From Zeus faber (Eukaryota; Chordata; Actinopteri; Zeiformes; Zeidae), in contig OY482849.1 of assembly GCA_960531495.1 (NCBI GenBank), positions 2,966,979-3,030,978 of the forward strand: a stretch of DNA of 64,000 nt, in the 5' to 3' direction. Both the position numbers and the translations under genes were made by a program. This document shows positions 1 to 10,262 of the stretch, piece after piece (position 1 is the first letter of the stretch; the number at the start of each line of letters is the position of its first letter). The notes under the pieces were generated by a model. That model was given only the letters and a program-made list of their open reading frames with translations. It had not been told where the DNA came from and made no database searches.

Positions 1-1
1 C

Positions 2-415
2 GTGACAGACAAGATGGCAGTTGCCCGCCGCATCCCCACTCACATAGCCTGCACCCCACCCATCCCGCAAGCCCTCGGTCTATTGTGTGGTGTATGTTCT
101 GAGTATGAGTTTTGGCACTGGGAGAGATAGGCGAGTCGCAACTGGATCAATACAGGGGTGCAGCAGGCCGTGGAGCAACCACGCAGACCCCCTCCCGCCG
201 GACCCAACCGCGCCCCAGTGCGCCCACCTCCCGTACCCGTACTCCTTGTTGATGTAGAGTGGGGCCGGTTCTGCAATGTGCCTCCTGAAATCTTCACCTG
301 GGTGAAGACCTGAGTTCTTTTGATGTTCTGGTGTTTAGTGTGAGGTGGTTTACTGAACACCACGCCGCCAGTTTCTGGACCTCATCTCTTTAGGCCCACT
401 CGTCGCCTCCTGAGA
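2..415. repeat. GC-rich dispersed repeat, copy 1a
   Basis: This stretch closely matches 52396-52800 in the same orientation. Shared landmarks are the 'caagatggcag' start, 'gagttttggcactgggag', 'gtagagtggggccggttctg' and the 'gcctcctgagatgag' end. Short open frames cross it on both strands but the copies disagree on frame, so I do not call a gene. At the 52 kb copy it abuts a CR1-like RT fragment, so it may be part of, or a frequent partner of, a LINE. The family name is unknown to me. Confidence 0.75.
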
Positions 416-965
416 TGAGTTTTGGCACTGGGAGAGATAGGCGAGTCGCGACCGGATCGATCCAGGGGCGCAGCAGGCTGGGAAGCAACCATGCAGACCC
501 CCCCCCCCCCCCCCCCGCCCCCCCACCCGGACCCAACCATGTCCTAATGCGCCCACCTCCCGTATCTGGTGGCAGCCAGCCTACAGCGATCAGCACCTGA
601 CCATGTGCCTCCACCATGTCAGGATGCTCCGGGCCCCCATCAGGCCCCTGGTCGGCCCCCAGCCGTGGAGTAAGTGGACTACAGAACAGGGGGTGGCAGA
701 CGGCACCCCCACCCACAGCCCGATCCCCCAGCGACGAGCGTCCCGTGCACCAAGAGCGCCAGAGGGCAGGTACCCTGGCAACCCGGTGCGACGACAGGAG
801 ACCGCCCCCCACGAAGGAGGCCACATGGTGAGCCCTGCGCCAAGCACAGCCAGCCAGGTTCAGGACCCTGGTTGACAGAACCAGACGGAATGCCTCACCA
901 GCCCCTGCACGATGGGCCACCCCCCCCCACGGGACGCAGAAGGACACACAAGCGAGAACCAGCGA
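416..965. repeat. Partial second copy of the repeat, then GC-rich tail
   Basis: At 416-575 the sequence restarts within the same repeat: 'gagttttggcactgggag' and 'gcgcccacctcccgta' recur in order. This makes a partial tandem duplication of 108-230. A cytosine homopolymer tract lies near 498-526. From about 600 to 965 the sequence stays proline/arginine-codon rich (C-rich) without recognisable domains. The GC-rich block at 51.5-52.3 kb has a similar composition but was not aligned base by base. Confidence 0.55.
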
Positions 966-979
966 CCTATTGATTTTAA

Positions 980-1870
980 CTTTTAAAGTCTGCTATAATT
1001 GAAGGAATTGAAGGAAGCCATGGCAAGTCTGGCCACCGATATTATACCTTTGGGTTAAGGTTGGGAAGGTTATGAGCAAATTGTTTTCAAAATGTGTTCC
1101 AGATGAGTAATTCCATGTCTTTTCCAAGACCTAAAGATTATTGGTCTGTTTTTACCAGGAAATCTTGAGTTGTGCCAGATGGCGTGAATTTGTTTGGCGA
1201 TAGAGTGTGACCACTGAGTTTGAGGAATTTCCACAAGACTAACAGAGTTGTTGCGATAAATGGGTTTTTAAAGCAATTATGTTTCCTTATCGATTCAGTA
1301 AGGAATGGGAGATTGGATAATGATAACATGGGCTATGGGCCAGTTGTTGCTCTGGTTGTAACCATTTAATTATAAATTGAAGATGGTTTGCTAGATAGTA
1401 GTATCTAAAGTTTGGGGCTGCTAGGCCTCCACAGTCTTTGTTTTTCTGTAGTGTTGCTCGTTTAATTCTCGGTTTCTTGTATTTCTAATAAAATGTGTTG
1501 ACTATTGAGTCTAGAGTATTAAACCAATGTACTTTTGGTTGCACTGGGGTTATTGAAAATACATAGTTTATTTTTTGGAAGTATATTCATTTTCACTGCT
1601 GCTATCCTACCAATGAGTGAGATGGGTAGGTTGTTCCATCGGATGAGGTCCTCTTCAATGGATTTGAGCAATGGAGTGAAGTTAAGGATAAACAAATCTG
1701 ATAGATTAAATATCAATACCAAGGTATCTAATATTGCTATTGCTGGTTAAGTGAAGTTTCTGGGTTGCAGCATTAAAGTCCCCCCACTGAGTGGTAAGAC
1801 TGTGGTTTTAGTCCAATTTATTAAATAGTCTGAGATAGCTGAGAATTTAGATATAAGATTGAACACCTCC
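980..1870 (-). pseudogene. LINE C-terminal region, decayed
   Basis: Minus-strand frames 1722-1519 and 1329-1138, plus a short 'GLAAPNFRYYYLA' stretch near 1440-1390, are the post-RT region typical of Tx1/L1 elements, which contain 'WNNLPISLIGRIAAVKMNILPK'-type sequence. Stop codons interrupt it several times. The similarity fades near 980, which I take as the 3' end of the element. Confidence 0.7.
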
Positions 1871-1879
1871 GGTAGGGAT

Positions 1880-2720
1880 GATATTGGGTTCGGTATGTAC
1901 AACAAGATATCGTCTTCATACAAACTGACTTTGTGAACAGAGTTTCCTGTTTGTATGCCTACAATATTTTTTTTTTGACGGATGGCCGCCGCGAGGGGTT
2001 CAATAAAGATGGCGAATAGTCAAGGGGAGAGCGGACATCCTTGTCTTGTGCCGCGTTGTTGAGTGAAACGCTGTGAAGTGTAACCATGGGGATGACAGAA
2101 GCAGATGGAGAGTTGTTGAGGATTCTGATCCATTGAATGAGTGACTCTCCAAAGCCAAATTTGTTGGGGATTGAAAAGAGATGTCCAATTAACTCTGTCA
2201 AATGCTTTTTCGGCATCCAAAGAGGCAATAATAGTATTAAAGTTGTTCCTTTAAGATATGCTGATCAGACTGAATAAACTACGCATATTGCTGGATGAGT
2301 GTCTGCCTTTGACAAAGCCTGTTTGGTCTGGGTGAATTATAAATGGAATTACTTTTTCCATTCTGTTGGTTAGTGTTTTACTTATAATCTTAAGGTCACA
2401 ATTGATAAGGCTTATGGGTCTATAACTGGAGGTGAGGGTTGGGTCCTTATTGGGTTTGAGAAAAACCAAAATGAGAGCAGTATTCATGTGCGGCGGCATG
2501 GTGGAGGTTGACTTGACCTCTGTTACCATTCTGATGAATAATGGGGATATTATTGGCCAGAAGTTTTTATAAAATTCCACTGCCATCTGATCCAGGTGAT
2601 TTATTGTTGGGCATAGAGAAGAGCGCTTTCCTGAGTTCTTCAAGAGTAAGTGATTGATCTAAGGTGGTAGCCTGCTCCGTCGAAAGTTTAGGAATGTCAA
2701 TATTATCATGAAATGACTGA
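1880..2720 (-). pseudogene. LINE reverse transcriptase fragment
   Basis: The frame at 2643-2251 carries the fingers and palm signatures 'KPNKDPTLTSSYRPISLIN' and 'DQTGFVKGRHSS'. The next frame (2220-2020) carries 'MDAEKAFDRVNW' and 'RQGCPLSP', then 'IEPLAAAIR' in another frame near 2010. A 'YEDDILLY' motif near 1920 matches the catalytic Y/F-x-D-D box. Frames change at about 2250, 2020 and 1960, so the enzyme is dead. It would copy LINE RNA at the nicked target. Confidence 0.85.
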
Positions 2721-3258
2721 ATGTTTGATATATTTGATTCATTATCCGATTATAGGTTATTATAAAAGTCTCTAAATATAATATTGATGTCTTGATGTAT
2801 GTTATTCTACCCTGTGAATCTTTGATGGCTGTAATAAGTGATTTTTCTCTATCACGTTTCAATTGATTGGCAAGAAATTTACCTGATTTGTCATTGAATT
2901 CAAAATAATTTGCTGGCGTTTGCTTACGTTGCATAAGGAATTGTGACTTTTGATGTATGATAGTATCAAGTTGAGATGTAATTGTCCCAATCTCATTACG
3001 GATTTGCTCAGAGGATGAGTGGGCTTGTTGGGAGTGCAACTCCTTTAGTCGCTGTTCGAGTTTATTTCGGCATTCTTGTCCTTTCTTTTTCTTGTGAGTG
3101 AAGAATGAAATAATAATACCTCTTAGAACTGCCTTAGCTGTTTCCCAAAGTAAGGATGGTGATATTTCTGGGGAGTCATTCAGTTCAATGAAGGAAGTCT
3201 ATTCTCTGGAAAATAAATGGTTAAATTCTTTATCTGTCAAAAGTGAGGTGTTAAACCG

Positions 3259-4057
3259 TCACCTGCCGGGAGGGTTCCGGTTTGTTTCATTTATCAGGTT
3301 TAAACTAATCGGCCCGTGATCAGAAATTACAACAAGGTGGATTTCTGGATTCGTGATTTTGGACAGTGCGGAGTTACTTTTTAAGAAAAGGTGGATTCTA
3401 GAGAAACTTTGGTGGTGAATAATATGTGTATTCTCTAGAATGCGGGTTATTTGTTCGCCAACAATCCCCAAGAGCAAGATCACTCATACATTGTTTTATA
3501 GTGTCCGACGAACACCAGGATTTGGGAATAATTCTGGCTTGAGAACGGTCCAAATTTGGATCCAGTACTGTGTTGAAGTCTCTTCCCAATATCATAATTG
3601 ATTCAGAGAATTCTAAGAGTTTTGAAAATATATTGTGAAAGAAATTTGGGTCATCCTCATTGGGGCCATAAATATTAGCTATGGTTTATTTGATGTTACC
3701 TAAAATCCTATTAATCATTATGTGATGCCCTTCTGGGTCTGATATTGAGGTTTTAAATTGATATGGGATACTTTTATTGATCAATATAGAGACACCTCTT
3801 TTTATTGAGTTGTATGATACAAAACATCTGATTAACCCATTTCGCTTTGAGTTTGAGGTGGGTTTCTGGATTGTATATCCAGGATAGTCTCTTTCATTAT
3901 TATATTTTATTTTTTTTAAACTTCCATCTCTGCTGTGAGACACTTCGTGGAGGTTTTTTAGATCAGTGTTGTCATTTTGCATCTCACCGACAGTGCGGTG
4001 CAGGAAATCAAGACTGGCTTTGATCTCTGTAATGTCTTGGCGAAGTGGACCAAGCAT
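3259..4057 (-). pseudogene. Fused ORF1-like and endonuclease fragment of the LINE
   Basis: The upstream part (about 4057-3900) encodes a heptad-like segment beginning MLGPLRQDITEIKA, typical of LINE ORF1 coiled coils. It continues in the same frame into endonuclease-like sequence with RGVSILINKSIPY. Further 3', frames 3595-3398 and 3483-3259 carry the endonuclease core 'GRDFNTVLDPNLDRS' and the catalytic histidine motif 'VISDHGPISL'. The endonuclease would nick target DNA to prime reverse transcription. The fusion of ORF1 and endonuclease indicates an internal deletion. At least two frameshifts separate the pieces, so no functional product is expected. Confidence 0.75.
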
Positions 4058-4360
4058 GTCCAGCTTCTTGTCTCATCCAAGACACTCACCTCTACATCAC
4101 CCGGTATGAAATCGTCTGTGTCCGTTGCTGAGTCAGTCTTCTTCCTTTTATATACAGTATATATGATCTTTGAGGTCCTCCACTTTGGTTTCGCACAGTG
4201 TTCCCTTTTTTATATATATAAAAATATTATTTGCAATTCGCTTTGTTATTTTGTCTGAGGTGGAGCTGCCGGTGTGTTAGTTAGTGTAGCAGGGCCCCGC
4301 CATGTTGAGTCTCCACTCACTACTCACTTCCGCTTCCGTCTTCTTGCGAGTTCACAGCAT

Positions 4361-5080
4361 GCTCCCGTTCACAGCAAGCCACTCCCCTCTCACCTAGAGA
4401 TCCTCATTCAAATGAATTGGTTGAATTTTGTTTTGTGAAGCACAAAAAAATCTCCCCATTAAAAATAATTGGTTAAAATTTTGTTATGTGTAGCATGAAT
4501 AAAGTTGGACAATCACGCTCCAGGACACCATTCAATAGATTGATTTTCGTGACTATGAGAATAAAAAAACGTTAGACCGGGTTGAACCACCCTCCCACCC
4601 ATCGAACCCTCGGATATCACAGTATTGAACAGGTGACAGCTCTGCAGCACACATGGATCATGTTCCTGTGAGGCCCCTGGTTGCATGTCCCCCCCCTGCT
4701 TTCCTATATTGGTGTACAACGGTACACGGTATGTTCTCGAACCATTCGGTACGCCCCCTACGTTTCAATATGCAAACGTGAACCGTGATTTTACGGTATC
4801 ACAGTGAAAGTTCACCGGACACATTGGAGCAGTGTACGGGCGCAGCACTGTGTGCTGTGAAAGTGCACGCTTCCTATTAAATCCACTGTTGGAGCTCCAC
4901 TGGCCACATCAAGCATGCGGGGTCCTCGTGGAGCCGTGCGGGAGCTTCTCTATTTTTTTAAAATTGTGTGCGGCTACGCACGCCTTTTCAGTAGAAATTA
5001 TAGATAGAAGAAATAGAAAATAAAACTATGTAGAAATGTTTTTTTTAAGAGTGCACTCAGTTCAAGTGTCCAATAAAAAA
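4361..5080. other. Unassigned segment with possible hAT-like end
   Basis: No gene is visible. At about 4690-4830 the sequence 'gtgtacaacggtacacggta' followed by 'accattcggtacgcc' resembles termini of non-autonomous hAT elements in fish, recalled from general knowledge only. No matching second end or 8-bp duplication was found. The rest is AT-rich and featureless. Confidence 0.3.
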
Positions 5081-5081
5081 A

Positions 5082-5646
5082 TTACCCCTTGAGATGGGGA
5101 GTTGGGATGGTGGGGGGTTGGGATGGTGTCCCCATTACGCAAACTTTCATTACATACGCACTTCTTTCATTCCATAAGGAGACGTAAAATGAAATAAAAA
5201 CGCACTGTTCTGGCGTGCGAAACGCGGGCAGCGCATCATTGGTACCATCAGAGAGGGAAAGTGGTGCGCAAATTTTCCCCCGATACTCAGAATTCCTACC
5301 CTGGTCTGTGTGAATTGTCTCTGGGGCCCTGAACCGACCGAACATGCCTTGAACCAGATTGGCCATTTTGTCAAGTAATCCATGGCTGTAGGGACACAGT
5401 CTGGATGTAACTGTTGCCCTTTTCAGTACGGGGAAATGGGCTCAGAACCACGATCCCCACCCTCTCCATTGGGCCCCCTACTGGGAAATGTTGTAGGTGG
5501 GCATGTGATTGGTCCAAAGCATAAGAAGGCTTAAGTTTCATGTCCTCTCCTTGCCGCAGCGTCCACTCTGCTGCTTCAACCACCTGGAGCAAGTGACCAG
5601 CTGCTGGTAAGGACAGAGCCCCTACAATGCATCTCTCTTCCTCCAT
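5082..5646 (-). pseudogene. Gypsy integrase fragment
   Basis: The frame 5646-5371 contains 'GGPMERVG' and 'PFPRTEKGNSYI', the start of the integrase catalytic core. The next frame (5383-5150) begins 'MDYLTKWPIW', and 5366-5082 contains 'APETIHTDQGRN', which holds the second catalytic aspartate region. Frames change at least twice and the core ends before the glutamate region. It would have inserted the cDNA into the genome. Confidence 0.8.
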
Positions 5647-5677
5647 ACAGAGTTCCCTCTCTCGATGTTCCCGTTTA

Positions 5678-6850
5678 TCACAGAAGCGACAGTCCTGTTC
5701 GGTGCAGGGGGAGGGCAGAGGGCATCTGCCTTTCCATGATGTGTCCCGACCCTGTGTACCACCCTGAAGTTGTACGCCTGCAGCTCTTCCAGCTACATGT
5801 CCTGCTATTGTACGCCACTACTCTCTCCCCGCCGGGCCCTACCTGAGCCAGCACTGTGCCCGTGCCCACGCTACTGGCTTCTGTGTCCAGGATAAAGCAT
5901 AGGGCAGGGTCAGGGGGGAGAGTACTGGGGCCTCTACCAGGGCCCTTTGCGATACACTGAAAGCAGCCTGACACTCAGGAGCCACACAGGAGAATCCACT
6001 CACAAACCTTCTAAAGTATGAGGCTAGTCCGAGGAAGCTCTTAAGCTGCAATGTGTGGAGGTGGGCCAGTCTTCAGCCCAGCAGCTGCCACTCTCCCAAA
6101 GAGACCCCTCAGGGAATCCAGAGCTGCTCAGAAATACCCTCCATGGACCAGGATGTCATACAGGTATACGACACACTCCTGATGAGAGATGGCACCCAGC
6201 ACTTGGTCCATGAGCCTCTAAAAGTGGCGAGGGCATTGCAGAGGCCAAAAGGGAGTACCCAAAACTGTCACAAGCCCTTATTGGTGGTGAATGCTAATTT
6301 GGGCCTGGCCTCAGGGGAGAGGGGCACCTGCCAGTAGCCGCTTTGTAGGTCCAGAGCTGAAAAGCACGAAGACCCTGCCCTGGCATCCAGTGCTTCATCG
6401 ATACGAGACAGGGGGTACACATCCTTTTTGATTACCTCATTGAGTTGCCTAAAGTCCACACAAAACCTTTATCTCCCTGGTGTTTTCTTTGGGACCATCA
6501 TTATTGGGGTGGCCCAGGTGCTTGCAGAGTGTTCAATGATGCCTGCCTGTTGCCTCTCCAACAGGGCTAGATCTGCTGCCTCCCGATTAGCCAGTGGGAG
6601 GTGACAAGTCCTCATCCTTATTGGCCTTGCATCCCTGTGTCGATGTTGTGATGTGTGAGGTGTGTCCGATACACGTCGTCTTCACTCAGGGCAAAAATGT
6701 CTTTGAAATGAAACATGAAACACCTCCCACAGCTGGTTCTGTTCCTCTGAAGTAAGTCCCTCACAGTTCCTACCCCATAGCGCTCTAATAGCAGCCAGTC
6801 TGCCTTCCTCTCTCATCTGAGGGAGTCTGATCATGTGCGGAGAAGACTGC
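5678..6850 (-). pseudogene. Gypsy reverse transcriptase and RNase H fragments
   Basis: RT signatures in several frames: 'STWATPIMMVPKK' near 6530-6490, '[17 protein letters not shown]' from 6459, and '[15 protein letters not shown]' near 6350. The connection region 'LKSFLGLASYFRRFV' is at 6051-6000. RNase H-like sequence with 'CFILDTEASSVGTGTVLAQV' is at about 5905-5845. The YxDD box region at 6250-6070 is broken. The RNase H aspartate-bearing 'DA' appears as 'DTEAS'. Confidence 0.85.
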
Positions 6851-7099
6851 GTTCTCATGGGGGCACCATGACAAGGGGCGTGCTAGTTTGTGCCGGGTGA
6901 GAGGGGGAGCAGGCTCTACCCTGGTGACTGTCATCGACAACTGGTGTCACTCAATAAGGGTTGTTGGTGGGGTGTGGTAAATCGGCCTGGGGGTTATGCG
7001 GATTGTACAGCCCTTAGTGAACTGCATGATTTCTTTTCCAAAGTCAACGATACAACCTTACTCCCTCAAAATGTCCGATCCGAGGATACAGGGGTCTTC
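6851..7099 (-). pseudogene. Gypsy protease C-terminal part
   Basis: Directly before the LINE insertion the minus strand reads 'DPCILGSDILREQGC' and 'IVDFGKEIMQF', the typical end of a retroviral-type aspartic protease fold (the ILG-x-D motif). Across the LINE the frame connects to the fragment at 9516-9620, so the LINE cut this gene. A stop-containing spacer then leads to RT. Confidence 0.65.
7086..7099. repeat. 14-bp target-site duplication, left copy
   Basis: The 14 bases 'atacaggggtcttc' occur here and again at 9516-9529, exactly flanking the LINE. Their exact identity and position define the insertion boundaries. Confidence 0.9.
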
Positions 7100-7117
7100 T
7101 TCTTCTTTCGTATATCA

Positions 7118-8062
7118 TCAGATGGCCAACTCAGTGTCATATAGCCACGCCCTCGTCTCCAGTCCTAGGTCAAAAAGGCCAGCCTCTGAGGGTGGGCTGT
7201 ATAGGGGGCAGCTGGTGATTATGTGCTCGGCAGTCTGTTCAGGTTCGCCACACTCGCATGACGCACTGTCGGATAGGCACCACTTCTTTAGAGAGGATTT
7301 GAAGCGCCCGACGCCAGTACGCAGGCGGTTCAGCGAGGTCCATAGGTGGCGTGGCATGTCTTCTCCTTTTACACCTCCTCCTGGGTCCCGGATGTATCGT
7401 TGGATGCGGGAGGGCGCAGCTGACTCCCACGATTGTCTCCAGGATGCTGCCAGCCAGGCGTCCTTGGACAAGTCGTCAGGGATCGACTGTAGCATCTCTT
7501 GTGCTGCCTTGTTGTAGGGATGGCGAGACTTGAGCCTGCATGGTGGTGCCGGTGTTGTTGTGGCTTTGTGTAGGATGTGCCAGTCGTTCTTCTGGGCTTT
7601 CCTTGCCAGGGCGAGGGTAGCTGCTTCCCGTCGGAGACTGGGTGGGGCGATACCAGCTAGGACTGGCAGGTAGGACACAGGGGTGGGTTTCAGACAACCA
7701 GTTACTATCCGGAGGGCGCTGTTGATGACAGTATCCACCTTGTTCGCATGTGGACTTCTGCTCCAGGCAGGGGCACAGTATTCCGCTACGGGAAGGACCA
7801 GGGCTTGCGTGGATATGCGTAGGGTCTGGGGGGAAGCTCCCCAAGTCGAGCCTGCAAGGCGGCGGATGAGCGAGACCCTTGCGGTTGTCTTGGCCTTCAC
7901 TTCATCCAGGTGCTGCTTGTAGGACAGCGTCCGGTCCAAGCATACGCCGAGGTACTTGGGGGCTTGCTGGAACTCCAGGCGGATGTTGCCAACATGCACG
8001 TCCAGTTCCCTTCTTGCCTCCCGGTTGTAGAGGTGGTAAGCTGCAGACACTGTTTTGCCCAT
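7118..8062 (-). pseudogene. LINE RT C-terminal domain with zinc-binding tail
   Basis: This open frame of about 314 codons follows the RT in the same reading frame after a single TGA. The context 'DYLQK-stop-HLQLSMGKTV' suggests a tryptophan codon mutated to stop. The C-terminus carries 'CECGEPEQTAEHI' followed by 'TSCPLY', a CxC...H...C arrangement found at the end of several LINE polyproteins and thought to bind nucleic acid. The ATG is internal to the original protein and not a genuine start. Confidence 0.8.
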
Positions 8063-8077
8063 GCTGAGCTGAAGGTG

Positions 8078-9019
8078 TCACTTCTGGAGGTAGTCTGCCA
8101 GGATGCCCATGTCTCGGTTGAGGCCTTCTTCCATAGTGTTCCATGTTGGGCATCGAAGCATGATGGCCAGGTCGTCCGCATAGCCGTACTTCTTGGATGT
8201 TGTGTCTGGCAGGTCGTGAATATAGATATTAAATAACATTGGTGAGAGGACAGAGCCTTGCGGGACACCGTTCTTCAGCCTTCTGAGCCTGCTGGTCTGG
8301 CCATCGCTGGTTTGTAGGATGAAGCTATGGTTAGATAGCATCTCCATAATAAATCTCACCATGTGCCGGTCCGGGATTGTTCTCAACAGTTTCAGGTGTA
8401 GTCCACGGTGCCACACGGTGTCATAAGCGGCTGTCAGGTCCAGGAATACTACTCCAGCTTTCTCATTATCTTGGAAGCTGTCCTCGATGTCCTGGGTGAG
8501 TAGCGTTACCTGGTCCACCGTTGACCTGCCTCTGCGGAAGCCGGCTTGTTCCGGTGGGAGTTGAGGGTCCACCACTGGCTCAATGCGGCTGTGGATCAGC
8601 CTCTCCAGAATCTTGTACGGGACACAGAGCAGGGATATGGGCCTGTAGGACTTCGGGTCTTCGGCGGGTTTGTTCGGCTTTGGGAAGGCTATGATGGAAG
8701 CACGGCGCCAGGTCTTCGGGAGCTTGGACCTCCGGAAGCATGATGAGAAGAATGTGCGTAGCCATTGAGATGTTCTTTCACTTTGGTGCATAACAAACTC
8801 TGGGTGGATATTGTCTCGACCTGGTGATTTGCCCAGCTTCAGTTTTTTAATTGCTGCCTTTAGCTCGGCTGCTGTGAAGTCTCCTGAGAGATTAGCATCA
8901 GCGCTGGCTGCTCTGGAGAGGGATGATACCTCACACGATGTCAGTCGTGCAAAGTTTTTGTCCGCATCAGGGAAGCGACCATTTTTCAGGAGCTGGGAAG
9001 CAATAGCATCTGCAGTCAC
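8078..9019 (-). pseudogene. LINE reverse transcriptase domain
   Basis: An uninterrupted frame of about 313 codons carries all RT blocks: 'KLGKSPGRDNIHPEF', 'IIAFPKPNKPAEDPKSYR', 'PPEQAGFRRGRSTVDQ', 'VVFLDLTAAYDTVWH', '[17 protein letters not shown]' and the catalytic 'YGYADDLAI'. The RT core looks intact in sequence. It is cut off from the linker upstream by a one-base frameshift near 9030-9045 and from the C-terminal domain by one stop. Confidence 0.88.
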
Positions 9020-9026
9020 TGGACAC

Positions 9027-9450
9027 CTACGAGGTGTTGTTTTTCTCCCAGAGCAAGTTGATGGTCTGCCACGCCTTCCGGCTGGAGTGGGTGAAGTCGA
9101 TGGATTCCGCTACTTCCGTCCACCTAGCCCTTCGGGTGTCATCCAGCTTCTGCAGTAGGGTTGTTGCTGTTGCGTCCATTTCTTCCCTGGTGATCGCCTG
9201 CTGGTGTTGGCGCAACAGGCAGCTGCACTCCTCATCCCAGCCCGGGATATAGTTTTTATTGTAGCCACGTGGGATGTTGTGCTTTGCTGCCCTTAGGAGG
9301 ACTTCACAGTAGGCAATGTATGCAGCATCCACGTCTTCTGCTTCTGGGTCCATGAGACCAGCAGTTCTTCTTTCTGTTTCCGGCGTAAACGACTGCCAGT
9401 TCGCCTTCCTGAAGTTCCATCTCCTGACCGGTTTGCCAGCTACCGGCTGT
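9027..9450 (-). pseudogene. LINE endonuclease-RT linker
   Basis: The frame 9353-9027 is the region between endonuclease and RT and ends in 'INLLWEKNN'. Upstream, 9450-9360 continues in coding style with 'VRRWNFRKANWQSF'. The frame meets the RT frame through a probable one-base insertion in an A-run at about 9035. The endonuclease itself is absent. Confidence 0.7.
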
Positions 9451-9505
9451 ACTAGGGATGGTACTTTAAACTAGGGATGGTACTTTGTACTAGGGATGGT
9501 ACTTT
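9451..9505. repeat. Three tandem copies of a 17-bp unit at the LINE 5' junction
   Basis: The unit 'actagggatggtacttt' is at 9451-9467, 9470-9486 and 9489-9505, separated by two bases each time. The first copy is still within LINE coding-like sequence; the other two lie between it and the right target duplication. Confidence 0.9.
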
Positions 9506-9515
9506 ATTTTACTTT

Positions 9516-9529
9516 ATACAGGGGTCTTC
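9516..9529. repeat. 14-bp target-site duplication, right copy
   Basis: Identical to 7086-7099. Beyond it the gypsy protease/zinc-knuckle sequence resumes. Confidence 0.9.
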
Positions 9530-9790
9530 AACAGTCACAACGAACACTGCAATCGTTTCCCCTACTGTGATTGACAACAGGCCCCTCCTAACCATAGGTG
9601 ACAGCTCAAAGGTAGATTCCAGCAGTCTCCCACCCAGGTCCGGCCCACTACAACATTCTGCTCCTGTAGGTCCCCGCTTCTCTCTTCTGGGTAGTGTGTG
9701 AACTGTCTCTCTTCCTTGTGGAAGTGATCTCTCTGGCAGGGTAGCGCAACTTGGGACACAGTGTCAAGGGTCGCATTGTCCCTTCTAGGC
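9516..9790 (-). pseudogene. Gypsy zinc-knuckle and protease N-terminal region
   Basis: On the minus strand this runs from the end of gag toward the LINE insertion. Decayed frames read 'LLESTFELSPMVRRG' and 'SITVGETIAVF', which join through the insertion point to 'EDPCILGSD' on the far side. The conserved protease Asp-Ser/Thr-Gly triad is not readable, so the active site is lost or lies in a frameshifted stretch. Confidence 0.5.
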
Positions 9791-9824
9791 AGACCCAGGC
9801 TGTTTCCCTGAGGCCCAGTGGGCT

Positions 9825-10262
9825 TCAGGAAATGTCTGAGAAGATGGCCAGGCTGGCCATATCCTCAGCAGACTCTCGGACCCAGGCTCCACCCACTTGT
9901 AGGGTAGTAGCTTGATCAAGTTGAATCAATTCCTCTGCCCAATCAGGTTTTATTGGGACCACACCAACCTCTCTGACAAATCTCACTTTGTGTGCGCCTT
10001 CTAGTCTGCCCACAGTGGAACCAGCCCAGACCAGCTCCCTCTCTATGGCCACTTTCATGGCTTCCTGAAAGGTTTTTGGGTGGGCCAACTGGGTCTGGGC
10101 GCATAGGTCGGCGCAAGACAGTGCTTGGAGGAATTGGTCCCTGGAGAGCTCCCCTTGTATGTAGGGTGGCATGTGTGCATACGCCCGATGGGTGAGTCCC
10201 TCAATGTTATTTGCTAATGTCTGTAATGGTTCATTCATGGCATCATTCATGGCATCATTATT
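9825..10262 (-). pseudogene. Gypsy gag fragment
   Basis: An open frame of about 141 codons encodes retrotransposon Gag-like sequence: 'LTHRAYAHMPPYIQGELSRD', then 'FLQALSCADL' and 'FQEAMKVAIERE'. This matches the helical capsid-like region of gypsy Gag proteins that start with a tyrosine/alanine-rich helix. Its N-terminus is missing. The sequence 'ggcatcattcat' is directly repeated at the break near 10240-10258. Confidence 0.7.

Larger units (their letters stand above)
970..4360 (-). mobile_element. Tx1/L1-type LINE remnant
   Basis: This is a non-LTR retrotransposon read on the minus strand, 5' side at high coordinates. Pieces appear in the expected order: an ORF1-like coiled-coil start (about 4060-3950), an apurinic-type endonuclease (3900-3260), a linker, a reverse transcriptase (2650-1880) and a C-terminal region ending near 980. 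Many stops and frameshifts break it, and part of ORF1 plus the endonuclease N-terminus appears deleted because the coiled-coil segment runs straight into endonuclease sequence near 3880. Assignment to the Tx1/L1 group rests on the 'IEPLAAAIR' stretch after the RQGCPLSP motif. No clear poly(A) tail or target duplication was found. Confidence 0.85.
7100..9515 (-). mobile_element. 5'-truncated LINE inserted in the gypsy protease
   Basis: This is a non-LTR retrotransposon on the minus strand bounded by a 14-bp direct duplication. It keeps the linker after the endonuclease, the full RT and a C-terminal zinc-binding region. The endonuclease is missing, so it is 5' truncated at about 9450-9515. Its 3' end (low coordinate) finishes in a short GAA/AAG-rich tail. 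The YADD box and the C-terminal CxC...H...C region suggest the Jockey/CR1/I superclade; I do not assign a family. One nonsense codon and one frameshift break the reading frame. Confidence 0.88.
5080..10262 (-). mobile_element. Ty3/gypsy element remnant, split by a LINE
   Basis: On the minus strand the pieces run gag (10250-9825), zinc-knuckle/protease (9790-9516), interruption by a LINE (9515-7100), end of protease (7099-6850), RT (6850-6050), RNase H (5974-5678) and integrase (5646-5082). That is the usual gypsy order with integrase last. No LTR of this element was recognised at either end: gag begins abruptly near 10262 and integrase stops near 5080. Multiple frameshifts make it inactive. 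It is older than the LINE inside it. Confidence 0.85.

Noticed and set aside
390..947. 185-codon minus-strand frame in the first kilobase
   Set aside because: It lies in a GC-rich repeat, crosses a poly(C) run and has no recognisable domain; the frame is not maintained in the copy at 52.4 kb.
6996..7517. 173-codon plus-strand frame
   Set aside because: It is antisense to the LINE C-terminal domain and crosses the LINE/gypsy junction.
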